DNA from: Brevibacterium yomogidense
Lineage (GTDB): Bacteria; Actinomycetota; Actinomycetes; Actinomycetales; Brevibacteriaceae
Assembly: GCF_016107685.1 (NCBI RefSeq)
Contig: NZ_JABASY010000001.1
Coordinates: 90,187 to 154,186 of the forward strand
DNA length: 64,000 nt
Reading direction: 5' to 3'
Shown here: positions 8,462-14,715 of the stretch, one piece after another
Position numbering within the stretch: position 1 is the stretch's first letter
How the letters are laid out: every line of letters starts with the position of its first letter
Made by a program: the position numbers and the translations under genes
Notes under the pieces: generated by a model
The model's database searches: none
What the model was told of the DNA's origin: nothing
The model's input: only the letters and a program-made list of their open reading frames with translations

Positions 8462-8619
8462 GGGGACAGACTGGCACACGGACACCGGTCTCGTCTCCCG
8501 TTTCGGCATTCGGATAATGTGGGTGGGTCCACGGTTCGCGCGGGTGCGGGTTCGGGAATCTCATGGGGCCGGTCCCGTTCCAGGACGGATTCCGCCCGCT
8601 CCGTGTCCCGGCGTCATGG

Positions 8620-8625
8620 CAGACT
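8620..8625 (+). promoter_or_regulatory. Putative -10 (CAGACT) of leaderless M20 peptidase gene
   Basis: CAGACT ends seven bases before the ATG at 8633, and no ribosome binding site is visible. Confidence 0.35.
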
Positions 8626-8632
8626 CGGAACC

Positions 8633-9904
8633 ATGACGTCTTCCGCTTCCACCCCTGGCTCTACCCCCGCACAGTCCAGCCCCGCTGGACCGGCCGCTGC
8701 GCAGTCCGGCTCCGCACATCCCGGCCCCCCGCAGTCGGCTCCAACACGCCCCGCCACCGACCACGCCGCGCTCCTGCCAGCCGCGGAGTCCCGCCTGTCG
8801 CAGATGCTCGCGGACATCGAGCGTGCGATCTCGCTCGAGACGCCGTCCTCCGATCTCGATGCCGTCGCCCGAGGCGCCCAGGACTTCGCGGCCCTCATGG
8901 CCGACCGTCTGGGCGCGACCCCGGAGGTCCTCACAGTCGATGGCGTCACGCACCTGCGCCTGCGATTCGGACAGGGGCCCGCGAAGGTCGTCCTCGTGAA
9001 TCATCAGGACACGGTGTGGCCGCACGGCACGCTCGAGCGCATCCCGTTCTCCCATGAGGACGGCGTGGTGCGGGGTCCGGGCAGCTTCGACATGCTCACT
9101 GGCGCGGTCATGTCAGTGCACGCCACCGCGATGCTCATCGACCAGGCCGGGCCCGAGGCCGTCGACGGTCTCAGCATCGTCGTCACCGGGGACGAGGAGG
9201 TCGGGTCCGCCACCGGTGCCCCGCTCCTACGGGAGGAGGCCGCGCAGGCGCGTGCCGCGTTCGTCATGGAGGCCGCTGCAGGTGAGGCGGGCTCGCTCAA
9301 GCTGGCCCGGAAGGGCACGTCGATGTACACGATCGCTCTGCACGGGCGGGCTTCGCACGCGGGGCTCGACCCGGAGAAGGGCGTGAACGCGGGGCTCGAG
9401 CTGTCGCACCAGATGCTGGCGGTCGCCGCTCTCGCGGACCCAGCTCAGGGGACGACCGTCACCCCCACCGTGTTCAGCGGTGGGACGACGACGAACACCG
9501 TCCCGGCGCTGGCCCGGTTCGACATCGACGTGCGGGCGAAGACGCAGGAGGAGCTGCAGCGCGTCGACGACGCCATCCGCGCGCTCACACCGGTGCTCGA
9601 CGGCGCGACGCTCGGGGTGCAGGGCGGCATCAACCGCCCGCCGATGGAGCGGGCGATGTCCGAGCAGCTGTTCGCGCGGGCGGGCGAGCTGGCCCAGGCA
9701 ATCGGTGTCGCGGATCCCACGGGTGTCGAAGTGGGCGGTGCGTCCGACGGCAACTACACCGCCGGTGACGGCATCCCCACCCTGGACGGCCTGGGCGCAG
9801 TGGGCGACGGCGCGCACGCGGAGCACGAGCACGCCCTGTCCGCACACATCGCACCGCGCACCGCCCTGCTCGCCGCACTCATCGCCGACCAGCTGCAGGG
9901 CTGA
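8633..9904 (+). CDS. M20/M28-fold zinc peptidase, glutamate carboxypeptidase (CPG2) type
   Basis: A 423-residue M20-family metallopeptidase. After a Ser/Ala/Pro-rich N-terminal stretch of about 45 residues, the metal-binding motifs appear in order: VNHQDTVWP (His and Asp ligands), GPGSFDMLTG (bridging Asp), GDEEVGS (catalytic Glu), then the dimerisation lid with GRASHAGLDPEKGVNA, and a late His in DGAHAEHEHA. Carboxypeptidase G2-type members release C-terminal glutamate or hydrolyse acylated amino acids. No signal peptide is evident. The frame stays open far upstream but runs antisense to the GCS2 gene, so the ATG at 8633 is used. The stop codon lies in a 22-bp tandem duplication. Confidence 0.88.
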   Translation: MTSSASTPGSTPAQSSPAGPAAAQSGSAHPGPPQSAPTRPATDHAALLPAAESRLSQMLADIERAISLETPSSDLDAVARGAQDFAALMADRLGATPEVLTVDGVTHLRLRFGQGPAKVVLVNHQDTVWPHGTLERIPFSHEDGVVRGPGSFDMLTGAVMSVHATAMLIDQAGPEAVDGLSIVVTGDEEVGSATGAPLLREEAAQARAAFVMEAAAGEAGSLKLARKGTSMYTIALHGRASHAGLDPEKGVNAGLELSHQMLAVAALADPAQGTTVTPTVFSGGTTTNTVPALARFDIDVRAKTQEELQRVDDAIRALTPVLDGATLGVQGGINRPPMERAMSEQLFARAGELAQAIGVADPTGVEVGGASDGNYTAGDGIPTLDGLGAVGDGAHAEHEHALSAHIAPRTALLAALIADQLQG

Positions 9905-9927
9905 GGCCGACCAGCTTCAGGGCTGAG
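9884..9927 (+). repeat. 22-bp tandem duplication spanning a stop codon
   Basis: Two 22-bp units (9884-9905 and 9906-9927) differ at one base. The first contains the last codons and stop of the M20 peptidase gene; the second is a non-coding copy of it. Confidence 0.85.
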
Positions 9928-9980
9928 CGGAGCACCCTTCCCGCGCCGCCCCCTCCCGCCCGTCCCCCTCACGTCCACCA

Positions 9981-10042
9981 CCTACACAAAACTTTGCCAG
10001 CTACGCAGTTATAGCTGCGTAGCTGGCGAAGTTTTGTGTAGG
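9981..10042. terminator. Long near-perfect inverted repeat, bidirectional terminator or REP-like element
   Basis: Arms 9981-10008 and 10015-10042 are 28 bp each with a single mismatch and a 6-base loop (TTATAG). It lies between the convergent M20 peptidase and AAA ATPase genes. The arms are AT-richer than the surroundings (CCTACACAAAACTT at the outer end), so the stem would end in A/T-rich bases on both strands. It could work as a terminator in both directions, or be one copy of a dispersed repeat. No second copy was seen in this window. Confidence 0.8.
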
Positions 10043-10143
10043 GGTCAAGGTTTCCCGTAGGTGGCGGTGGCAATACGGCCCCCATCCGCCGCGTTCGCCC
10101 CCCACCTCATGCGCGCCAGCGGCACGCCTGCCTCTCCGGTGTG

Positions 10144-10863
10144 CTAGTCCAGGTGGCGGAGGAACCGCTGCGGGTCGTCGAGGAACAGGCGCCAGTTCCG
10201 CACCAGGTCGAGGTCGTCGTATTCGACCTGCCGCATCCCCCACTCGCCGACCTCGTGGATCTGCGCACCGGGCAGCGCTGCGAGCACCGGTGAGTGGGTG
10301 GAGAGGACGACCTGCGACCCACTCACCACGAGGTCCTGCAGGATGCCGATGAGAGCGAGGCAGCCGGAGAACGACAGCGCCGATTCCGGTTCATCCAGCA
10401 CCCAGAGGCCCCGTATACGCGCACGGTCGGTGATGTAGTCGAGGAATGCTTCGCCGTGACTGCGCTCGTGAAGGGCGCAGGGCCCCAGGGACTCCAGGTA
10501 GCTGAAGTGTCCGTGCATCGTCTCAGCCCGCAGGAAGACGCCCCGTTTGGACGCGCCCGCGCCGCGGATGATCTGCAGGTGGTCGTCGAGGTCGGATTCA
10601 GTGCGGCGAGTCTCGTGGAGGGCGGAGTGCGTACCACCTTCGGGGTTGAGCCCGAACGCCGCCGCGACTGCTTCCACGAGCGTCGACTTCCCCGCCCCGT
10701 TGTCGCCCACGAGCACTGTCGCTGCTGTGAGGTCCCACCCGTCGTCGAGCATCTGCCGCACCGGTGCGAGCGTCCCTGGCCATATACCCCGGTCGAGCGG
10801 TGCGAGCCGGTGCTCCTCGACCCGCCGGATCGGCAGCATGCTGAACGCCCTGTCGCCAGTCAC
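10144..10863 (-). CDS. AAA/ABC-type ATPase, small stand-alone
   Basis: A 239-residue ATPase with a Walker A motif (GDNGAGKS, residues 53-60), a Walker B (LWVLDEPESALS) and an H-loop-like STHSPVLAAL. It resembles the short stand-alone AAA_15/AAA_23 type proteins annotated as AAA family ATPase in actinobacteria. It has no coiled coil, nuclease or membrane domain. The GTG start at 10863 has only a weak upstream purine stretch; an internal ATG at residue 9 is an alternative. It lies 19 bases downstream of dsdA on the same strand and is probably cotranscribed. Function unknown. Confidence 0.75.
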   Translation of the reverse strand: MTGDRAFSMLPIRRVEEHRLAPLDRGIWPGTLAPVRQMLDDGWDLTAATVLVGDNGAGKSTLVEAVAAAFGLNPEGGTHSALHETRRTESDLDDHLQIIRGAGASKRGVFLRAETMHGHFSYLESLGPCALHERSHGEAFLDYITDRARIRGLWVLDEPESALSFSGCLALIGILQDLVVSGSQVVLSTHSPVLAALPGAQIHEVGEWGMRQVEYDDLDLVRNWRLFLDDPQRFLRHLD

Positions 10864-10882
10864 GGGAACTCACCGCGGCAGG

Positions 10883-12343
10883 TCATACCGCCGTCTCCTG
10901 CCGCAGCTCTCCCCGAAGGCCGCCCTGCAGCAGCCGCCGACCCGCTTCCCACAGCTGCGCGTACTCGTCGTCCGGCATGAGCGACCCGCCGGTGAGCCAG
11001 GCGATATGGGTGCCGGACACCCCACCCCGCACGCCCGCCACCTGTCCTGCGGCTCTCAGCCCCGCGCAGGCGGAGGGTTCCAGGCGGAGGCCGGCTGCGG
11101 CCTCGGCGACGGTGAGGGTGCGCACCAGGTCGTCGTCGGTGACGGTCGCGTAGCCGCGCACCAGATGGCCGACGGCCTTCCCCACGAACCCGGACGGCCG
11201 CCCCACCGCCAGTCCGTCGGCGATCGTGAGCGCGCCGAGGCCCACATCCGCGACCGCCACCCCGTCGTCCTTCCCCGTGAGCCTGCCCAGCAGGAACGCC
11301 GGCATGGACACCGGTTCGACGAAGATGCACCGCACCGCGTCGCCGAACACGCTGGTGAGACCGTAGGTGATCCCGCCGGGCGCGCCACCGATCCCGCACG
11401 GCAGGCAGACCGTGAGCGGATGGTCGTCGTCGACCACGACCGAGGCCGCCGCCAGCTGCCCGGCAAGCCTCCTTCCCGCAACGGCGTAGCCGGCGAAGAG
11501 GCTCTGCGAGTTCTCGTCGTCGATGAAATGGGCGTGCGGGTCGGCGTCTGCGGCGGCTCGGCCTGCGTGGACGGCCTTGGTGAAATCAGTGTCGTGCTCG
11601 ACGACCTCGACCCCGGATTCCCGCAGCATCGCCTTCTTCCACGCCTTCGCGTCGTGCGACATGTGGACGGTGACAGAGAATCCGAGCACCGCGCCCATGA
11701 GCCCGACCGACAGGCCGAGGTTCCCGGTCGACCCCACGACGATCCGCCGGTCCGCGAGCTGCGCCCGCACCTCGTCATCGAGGTAGACCAGCGGACCACT
11801 GCTGAGGTCGACGCCGAGGTCCCGTGCCGCTCCCAGCGCGACCTCGAGCACCTCGTGGATCCCTCCCCGAGACTTCACCGAGCCGCTCACCGCCAGCGCG
11901 TCGTCCCTCTTCACCCAGAGGTTCGAGGGGAACTGCTGTCCGAACTCGTCCGTGAGGGCTGTGGCGAGCGCGGAGACCTTCTCGAGCGGCGACTCGATGA
12001 TGCCGCCGGTGCTGCGCGTGTCCGGGAACAGCTCCTCGAAGAGCGGGGCGAACCAGCGGAAGCGGTCCTCGGCGGCGTCGATGAGGGCCGGATCGAGGGG
12101 CTGGAGAGGAGCGCTCGGCGGAACCGGAGCACTGGACGGGGCCGGGGTATTTGACGGGGTGGGGGTGCTGGCCGGGGCCTCGGCATTTGACGGGGCAGGA
12201 GTCAGCGTTGAGTCCGTGGACGGCACACCCGAGGAGTCCATCGACCCGGGGAACCACACGACAGGATGACCCGCGACGACCTCGTCGAAGATCGTCTTAC
12301 GCGCATCACTGGGCAGGTGTTCGCGGAGCGGCTCGTCCTTCAT
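10883..12343 (-). CDS. dsdA: D-serine ammonia-lyase (D-serine dehydratase) with low-complexity insert
   Basis: A 486-residue PLP enzyme converting D-serine to pyruvate and ammonia. The Schiff-base lysine is K157 in SGSVKSRGGIHEV, closely matching the DsdA motif. VGSTGNLGLSVG and PCGIGGAPGG are the PLP-phosphate and substrate loops. Typical DsdA is about 440 residues. The excess is explained by an insert at about residues 35-83 made of short Thr/Pro/Ser/Ala repeats, between the N-terminal element (PVVWFPG) and the next conserved block (APLFEELFPDTRSTGGIIESPL). The ATG at 12343 is chosen because TACCGT ends seven bases upstream and the frame beyond it is not conserved. Divergent from the DinB-like gene. 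Confidence 0.9.
   Translation of the reverse strand: MKDEPLREHLPSDARKTIFDEVVAGHPVVWFPGSMDSSGVPSTDSTLTPAPSNAEAPASTPTPSNTPAPSSAPVPPSAPLQPLDPALIDAAEDRFRWFAPLFEELFPDTRSTGGIIESPLEKVSALATALTDEFGQQFPSNLWVKRDDALAVSGSVKSRGGIHEVLEVALGAARDLGVDLSSGPLVYLDDEVRAQLADRRIVVGSTGNLGLSVGLMGAVLGFSVTVHMSHDAKAWKKAMLRESGVEVVEHDTDFTKAVHAGRAAADADPHAHFIDDENSQSLFAGYAVAGRRLAGQLAAASVVVDDDHPLTVCLPCGIGGAPGGITYGLTSVFGDAVRCIFVEPVSMPAFLLGRLTGKDDGVAVADVGLGALTIADGLAVGRPSGFVGKAVGHLVRGYATVTDDDLVRTLTVAEAAAGLRLEPSACAGLRAAGQVAGVRGGVSGTHIAWLTGGSLMPDDEYAQLWEAGRRLLQGGLRGELRQETAV
12090..12235 (-). repeat. Short tandem repeats encoding the Pro/Ser/Thr insert of DsdA
   Basis: Degenerate 12-24 base units built around GACGGGG and GGGGCCGGGG (plus-strand reading) encode Pro-Ser-Asn/Ala and Ala-Pro repeats inside dsdA. 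The frame is kept throughout. Confidence 0.7.
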
Positions 12344-12350
12344 GTCTTGA

Positions 12351-12356
12351 ACGGTA
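12351..12356 (-). promoter_or_regulatory. Putative -10 (TACCGT) of leaderless dsdA
   Basis: TACCGT on the minus strand ends seven bases before the dsdA ATG at 12343. The divergent DinB-like start is only 46 bases away, so the two promoters are packed together. Confidence 0.45.
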
Positions 12357-12377
12357 CCGCGACAGGGATCGGCCTGA

Positions 12378-12383
12378 CAGGAT
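12378..12383 (+). promoter_or_regulatory. Putative -10 (CAGGAT) of leaderless DinB-like gene
   Basis: CAGGAT ends six bases before the ATG at 12390, and there is no Shine-Dalgarno sequence. Confidence 0.35.
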
Positions 12384-12389
12384 TGCCGC

Positions 12390-13001
12390 ATGGACACGGA
12401 CAGCAGAGAAGCTCCGGAGAGATCACCCACCGAGCGCACCGACACCGAACCCTCCCGCACCGAGCCCGCCCACACCGAGCGCACGGACCCACCCGTCGTC
12501 GCGAACGAGTACGACACCGTCGTCGGCTACATCGACTTCCTCCGGCAGACCCTCGCGTGGAAGACGTGCGGACTCGACATCGACCAGCTGCGGACGATGC
12601 TGCCACCTTCGGACATGACCCTGGGCGGCATGCTCGCCCACCTGTCGTTCGTCGAGGACTTCTGGATCAGCCTCGTCGTGGGCCGGGACATGCCCGAACC
12701 ATGGGCCTCGACCGACTGGGACGCAGACCCGGACTGGGACTGGCACCTCGCCGCGGCCTCGGGCGCGGAGGACCTGTGGGGGCTGTGGGAGGCGAGCGTC
12801 GCGCGGTCCCGAGGGGTCCTCGGCGACCTCGTCGAGAAGCACGGCGCCGAGGCCGTCATGACGACGACGCACGAGGACGGGGGCAGCGGCGAGCAGATGT
12901 CCCTGCGCTGGATCCTCGTCCACCTCGTCGAGGAGTACGGCCGCCACGTCGGCCACGCCGACCTCCTGCGGGAATCGATCGACGGGCAGACGGGCGAGTA
13001 G
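12390..13001 (+). CDS. DinB/DUF664-family four-helix protein
   Basis: A 203-residue protein with a polar N-terminal extension (Thr/Glu/Arg repeats, about 35 residues) and then a DinB-like four-helix bundle: YIDFLRQTLAWKTCGLD, LGGMLAHLSFVEDFWI, and the C-terminal WILVHLVEEYGRHVGHADLLRE. Histidines at the ends of helices (MLAHL, LVHLVEEYGRHVGH) fit the metal-binding triad of this superfamily, which includes mycothiol-dependent enzymes. The specific substrate is unknown. Its stop lies 22 bases before the next gene on the same strand, but that gene has its own leaderless-type promoter. Confidence 0.82.
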   Translation: MDTDSREAPERSPTERTDTEPSRTEPAHTERTDPPVVANEYDTVVGYIDFLRQTLAWKTCGLDIDQLRTMLPPSDMTLGGMLAHLSFVEDFWISLVVGRDMPEPWASTDWDADPDWDWHLAAASGAEDLWGLWEASVARSRGVLGDLVEKHGAEAVMTTTHEDGGSGEQMSLRWILVHLVEEYGRHVGHADLLRESIDGQTGE

Positions 13002-13011
13002 AGCCCCTTGC

Positions 13012-13017
13012 TAGTGT
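13012..13017 (+). promoter_or_regulatory. Putative -10 (TAGTGT) of leaderless MenC-like gene
   Basis: TAGTGT ends six bases before the ATG at 13024, with no ribosome binding site. Confidence 0.45.
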
Positions 13018-13023
13018 GATGTC

Positions 13024-14142
13024 ATGCAGCTCACATCGCTCCGCCTCCACCGCGTGTCCCTCCCGCTGGTCACCCCTTTCGAGACCTCGTTCGCACGGCA
13101 GACGGAGAAGCACTGCTACCTCGTCGAAGCGACCCTCGATACGGACAGCGGACCGGTCACGGGATGGGGCGAGTCCGTCGCGATGATCGCGCCGCTGTAC
13201 TCCGACGAGTACGTGGACGGCGGCATCGCGGTGACGCGCGACTGGATGGCGCCTCTGCTGTACGACGTGGAGAACCTCACCGCGGAGACCGTCGCGTGGC
13301 ACCTGCGCCCCATCATCGGCCACCGCATGGCGAAGGCCGCACTCGAGATGGCGGTGCTCGAAGCGCAGCTCAAGAGCAGGAACCAATCGCTCAAGGAGTA
13401 CGTGGGCGGCGTCGTCGATGCGGTGCCGTCGGGCGTCTCCGTCGGCATCCAGCGATCCGTCCCCGAGCTGCTCGAGACCGTGGGCGGCTACCTCGACGAG
13501 GGCTACGCGCGCATCAAGCTGAAGATCAAGCCCGGCGCGGACATCGCACCCGTCGCCGCACTCCGGAAGGAATACGGGGACGAATTCCTCTTCCAGGTCG
13601 ACGCGAACGCCGCATACACGCTGGCCGACGCGGCACACCTCAAGAAGCTCGACGAGTACGGACTCCTCTTGATCGAGCAGCCGCTGGGCGAGGCCGACAT
13701 CCGCCAGCACGGGGAACTCGCGAAGCACATGTCGACGCCCATGTGCCTGGACGAATCGATCGTGTCTGCGGAATCTGCTGCGGACGCCATCTCCCTGGGC
13801 GCCGCCGCCGTCATCAACATCAAGCCCGGACGGGTGGGCGGCTTCCTCGAGGCGAAGAGGATCCACGACCTCGCGTCCGCACACGGCGTCGCCGTCTGGC
13901 ACGGCGGGATGGTCGAGACGGGGCTGGGACGCGCGGCGAACGCTGCACTCGCCACCCTGCCCGGGTTCACCCTTCCCGGCGACATCTCCGGCTCCAAGCG
14001 GTTCTTCGACGAGGACATCACCGAGGAGATCGTCCAGCGCGACGGCGCCGTCGAGGTGCCCAAGGGGCCCGGGTTCGGCGTCACCGTCGACCCCGGCCAG
14101 CTCGCGAAGTTCTCCACGGAGACCATCGACATCCCCCGCTGA
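13024..14142 (+). CDS. Enolase-superfamily OSBS / N-succinylamino acid racemase-like enzyme
   Basis: A 372-residue muconate-lactonizing-type enolase superfamily member, closest in motifs to MenC type 2 / N-succinylamino acid racemase. The capping domain is followed by a barrel with KLKIKPG (catalytic KxK), QVDANAAYT (Asp ligand), LIEQPLG (Glu ligand), CLDES (Asp ligand), INIKPGRVGG (second lysine) and HGGMVETGLGRAAN. All acid-base residues appear present. No men genes are adjacent, so menaquinone synthesis is not supported by context; racemisation of acylated amino acids (with the M20 and D-serine enzymes nearby) is possible. Length is typical. Confidence 0.85.
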   Translation: MQLTSLRLHRVSLPLVTPFETSFARQTEKHCYLVEATLDTDSGPVTGWGESVAMIAPLYSDEYVDGGIAVTRDWMAPLLYDVENLTAETVAWHLRPIIGHRMAKAALEMAVLEAQLKSRNQSLKEYVGGVVDAVPSGVSVGIQRSVPELLETVGGYLDEGYARIKLKIKPGADIAPVAALRKEYGDEFLFQVDANAAYTLADAAHLKKLDEYGLLLIEQPLGEADIRQHGELAKHMSTPMCLDESIVSAESAADAISLGAAAVINIKPGRVGGFLEAKRIHDLASAHGVAVWHGGMVETGLGRAANAALATLPGFTLPGDISGSKRFFDEDITEEIVQRDGAVEVPKGPGFGVTVDPGQLAKFSTETIDIPR

Positions 14143-14170
14143 CCTGGTGCGGCCGGGTGCGGGGCGGAGC

Positions 14171-14203
14171 GCGGGACTGAGGCAGCGGGACTGAGGCAGC
14201 GGG
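14171..14203. repeat. 14-bp tandem repeat, about 2.4 copies
   Basis: The unit GCGGGACTGAGGCA is present at 14171-14184 and 14185-14198, followed by a partial third copy. Confidence 0.85.
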
Positions 14204-14275
14204 GTCCCGCTCGAGACGCACGCCGCTCCGGCAGCCAATCTCTGTTCGGGAGCGCGGACCACGCCGGTAGGCGAG

Positions 14276-14357
14276 TGCGGGCCCCCGCGATAGCCCCGCG
14301 GGCCCCCCCCGATAGCCCCGTGCGGGCCCCCGCGGTAGCCCCGTGAGGGCCTCCGCT
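14276..14357. repeat. About 23-bp tandem repeat, 3 to 4 degenerate copies
   Basis: Units contain GCGGGCCCCCGCGRTAGCCC with small length changes. Each unit can also fold on itself (GCGGG...CCCGC). Confidence 0.75.
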
Positions 14358-14399
14358 CAGACTCCCGCCCGGACCCCACTACCTTCGTTACCGCACTCT

Positions 14400-14441
14400 G
14401 CTCTTGCTGCTGCCCCCAATGCTCTTGCTGCTGCCCCCAAT
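14400..14441. repeat. 21-bp perfect tandem duplication
   Basis: Two identical 21-bp units, each containing CTTGCTGCTGCCCCCAAT, lie at 14400-14420 and 14421-14441. Confidence 0.85.
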
Positions 14442-14617
14442 GCTGCGCTTGCCGCGGTGCCGGAAAGCGCCGCGCTGCCCGCACCCTCGCGCCGATCACA
14501 CGCCGCCGTACCCACATGCCTCTGCGCGCCCCCGCGCCCCCGCGCATCCGCACCTCCGCCTCCTGCGACGAACTCCTCGCACCTTCACTTCGCGCGAGAA
14601 GTTCCGGATTAAGCCCC

Positions 14618-14646
14618 TTGCACCGACACTCGTTCCATTCTAGAAT
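14618..14646 (+). promoter_or_regulatory. Consensus-like vegetative promoter of the HNH gene
   Basis: TTGCAC (14618-14623), a 17-base spacer and TAGAAT (14641-14646) form one of the best -35/-10 pairs in the window. The predicted transcription start is near 14653. Confidence 0.7.
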
Positions 14647-14661
14647 AGAACTGACGTTCGG
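14646..14661. promoter_or_regulatory. LexA-like SOS box over the HNH transcription start
   Basis: GAAC (14648-14651), four bases, then GTTC (14656-14659), with outer T and G, matches 14 of 16 positions when unspecified positions are counted as matches in the actinobacterial LexA box (TCGAAC-N4-GTTCGA). It begins on the last base of the -10 and covers the predicted start site, a position suited to repression. Confidence 0.55.
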
Positions 14662-14715
14662 ATGGTTCGCGCACAGCTCACAGAGGAGCCGACTTCAGAG
14701 GAGGGGGCGAACAGC

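Larger units (their letters stand above)
14143..14715. other. Repeat-rich intergenic region upstream of the HNH gene
   Basis: This 573-base region has no convincing gene. It holds three separate short tandem repeats (14171-14203, 14276-14357 and 14400-14441) and then the promoter, LexA-like box and ribosome binding site of the HNH gene (14618-14716). Short frames through the GC-rich repeats encode only low-complexity sequence. Confidence 0.7.

Noticed and set aside
6992-8632. Long upstream extension of the M20 peptidase frame
   Set aside because: It runs antisense through the GCS2 ligase gene, which has clear conserved motifs; the extension is low-complexity Arg/Val-rich sequence.
9940-10060. 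CRISPR repeat
   Set aside because: The 62-base inverted repeat is single-copy here, with no spacer-repeat array and no cas genes.
14404-14643. Short plus-strand frame through the 21-bp repeat
   Set aside because: Encodes only Leu/Pro/Arg low-complexity sequence from the repeats, with no ribosome binding site.
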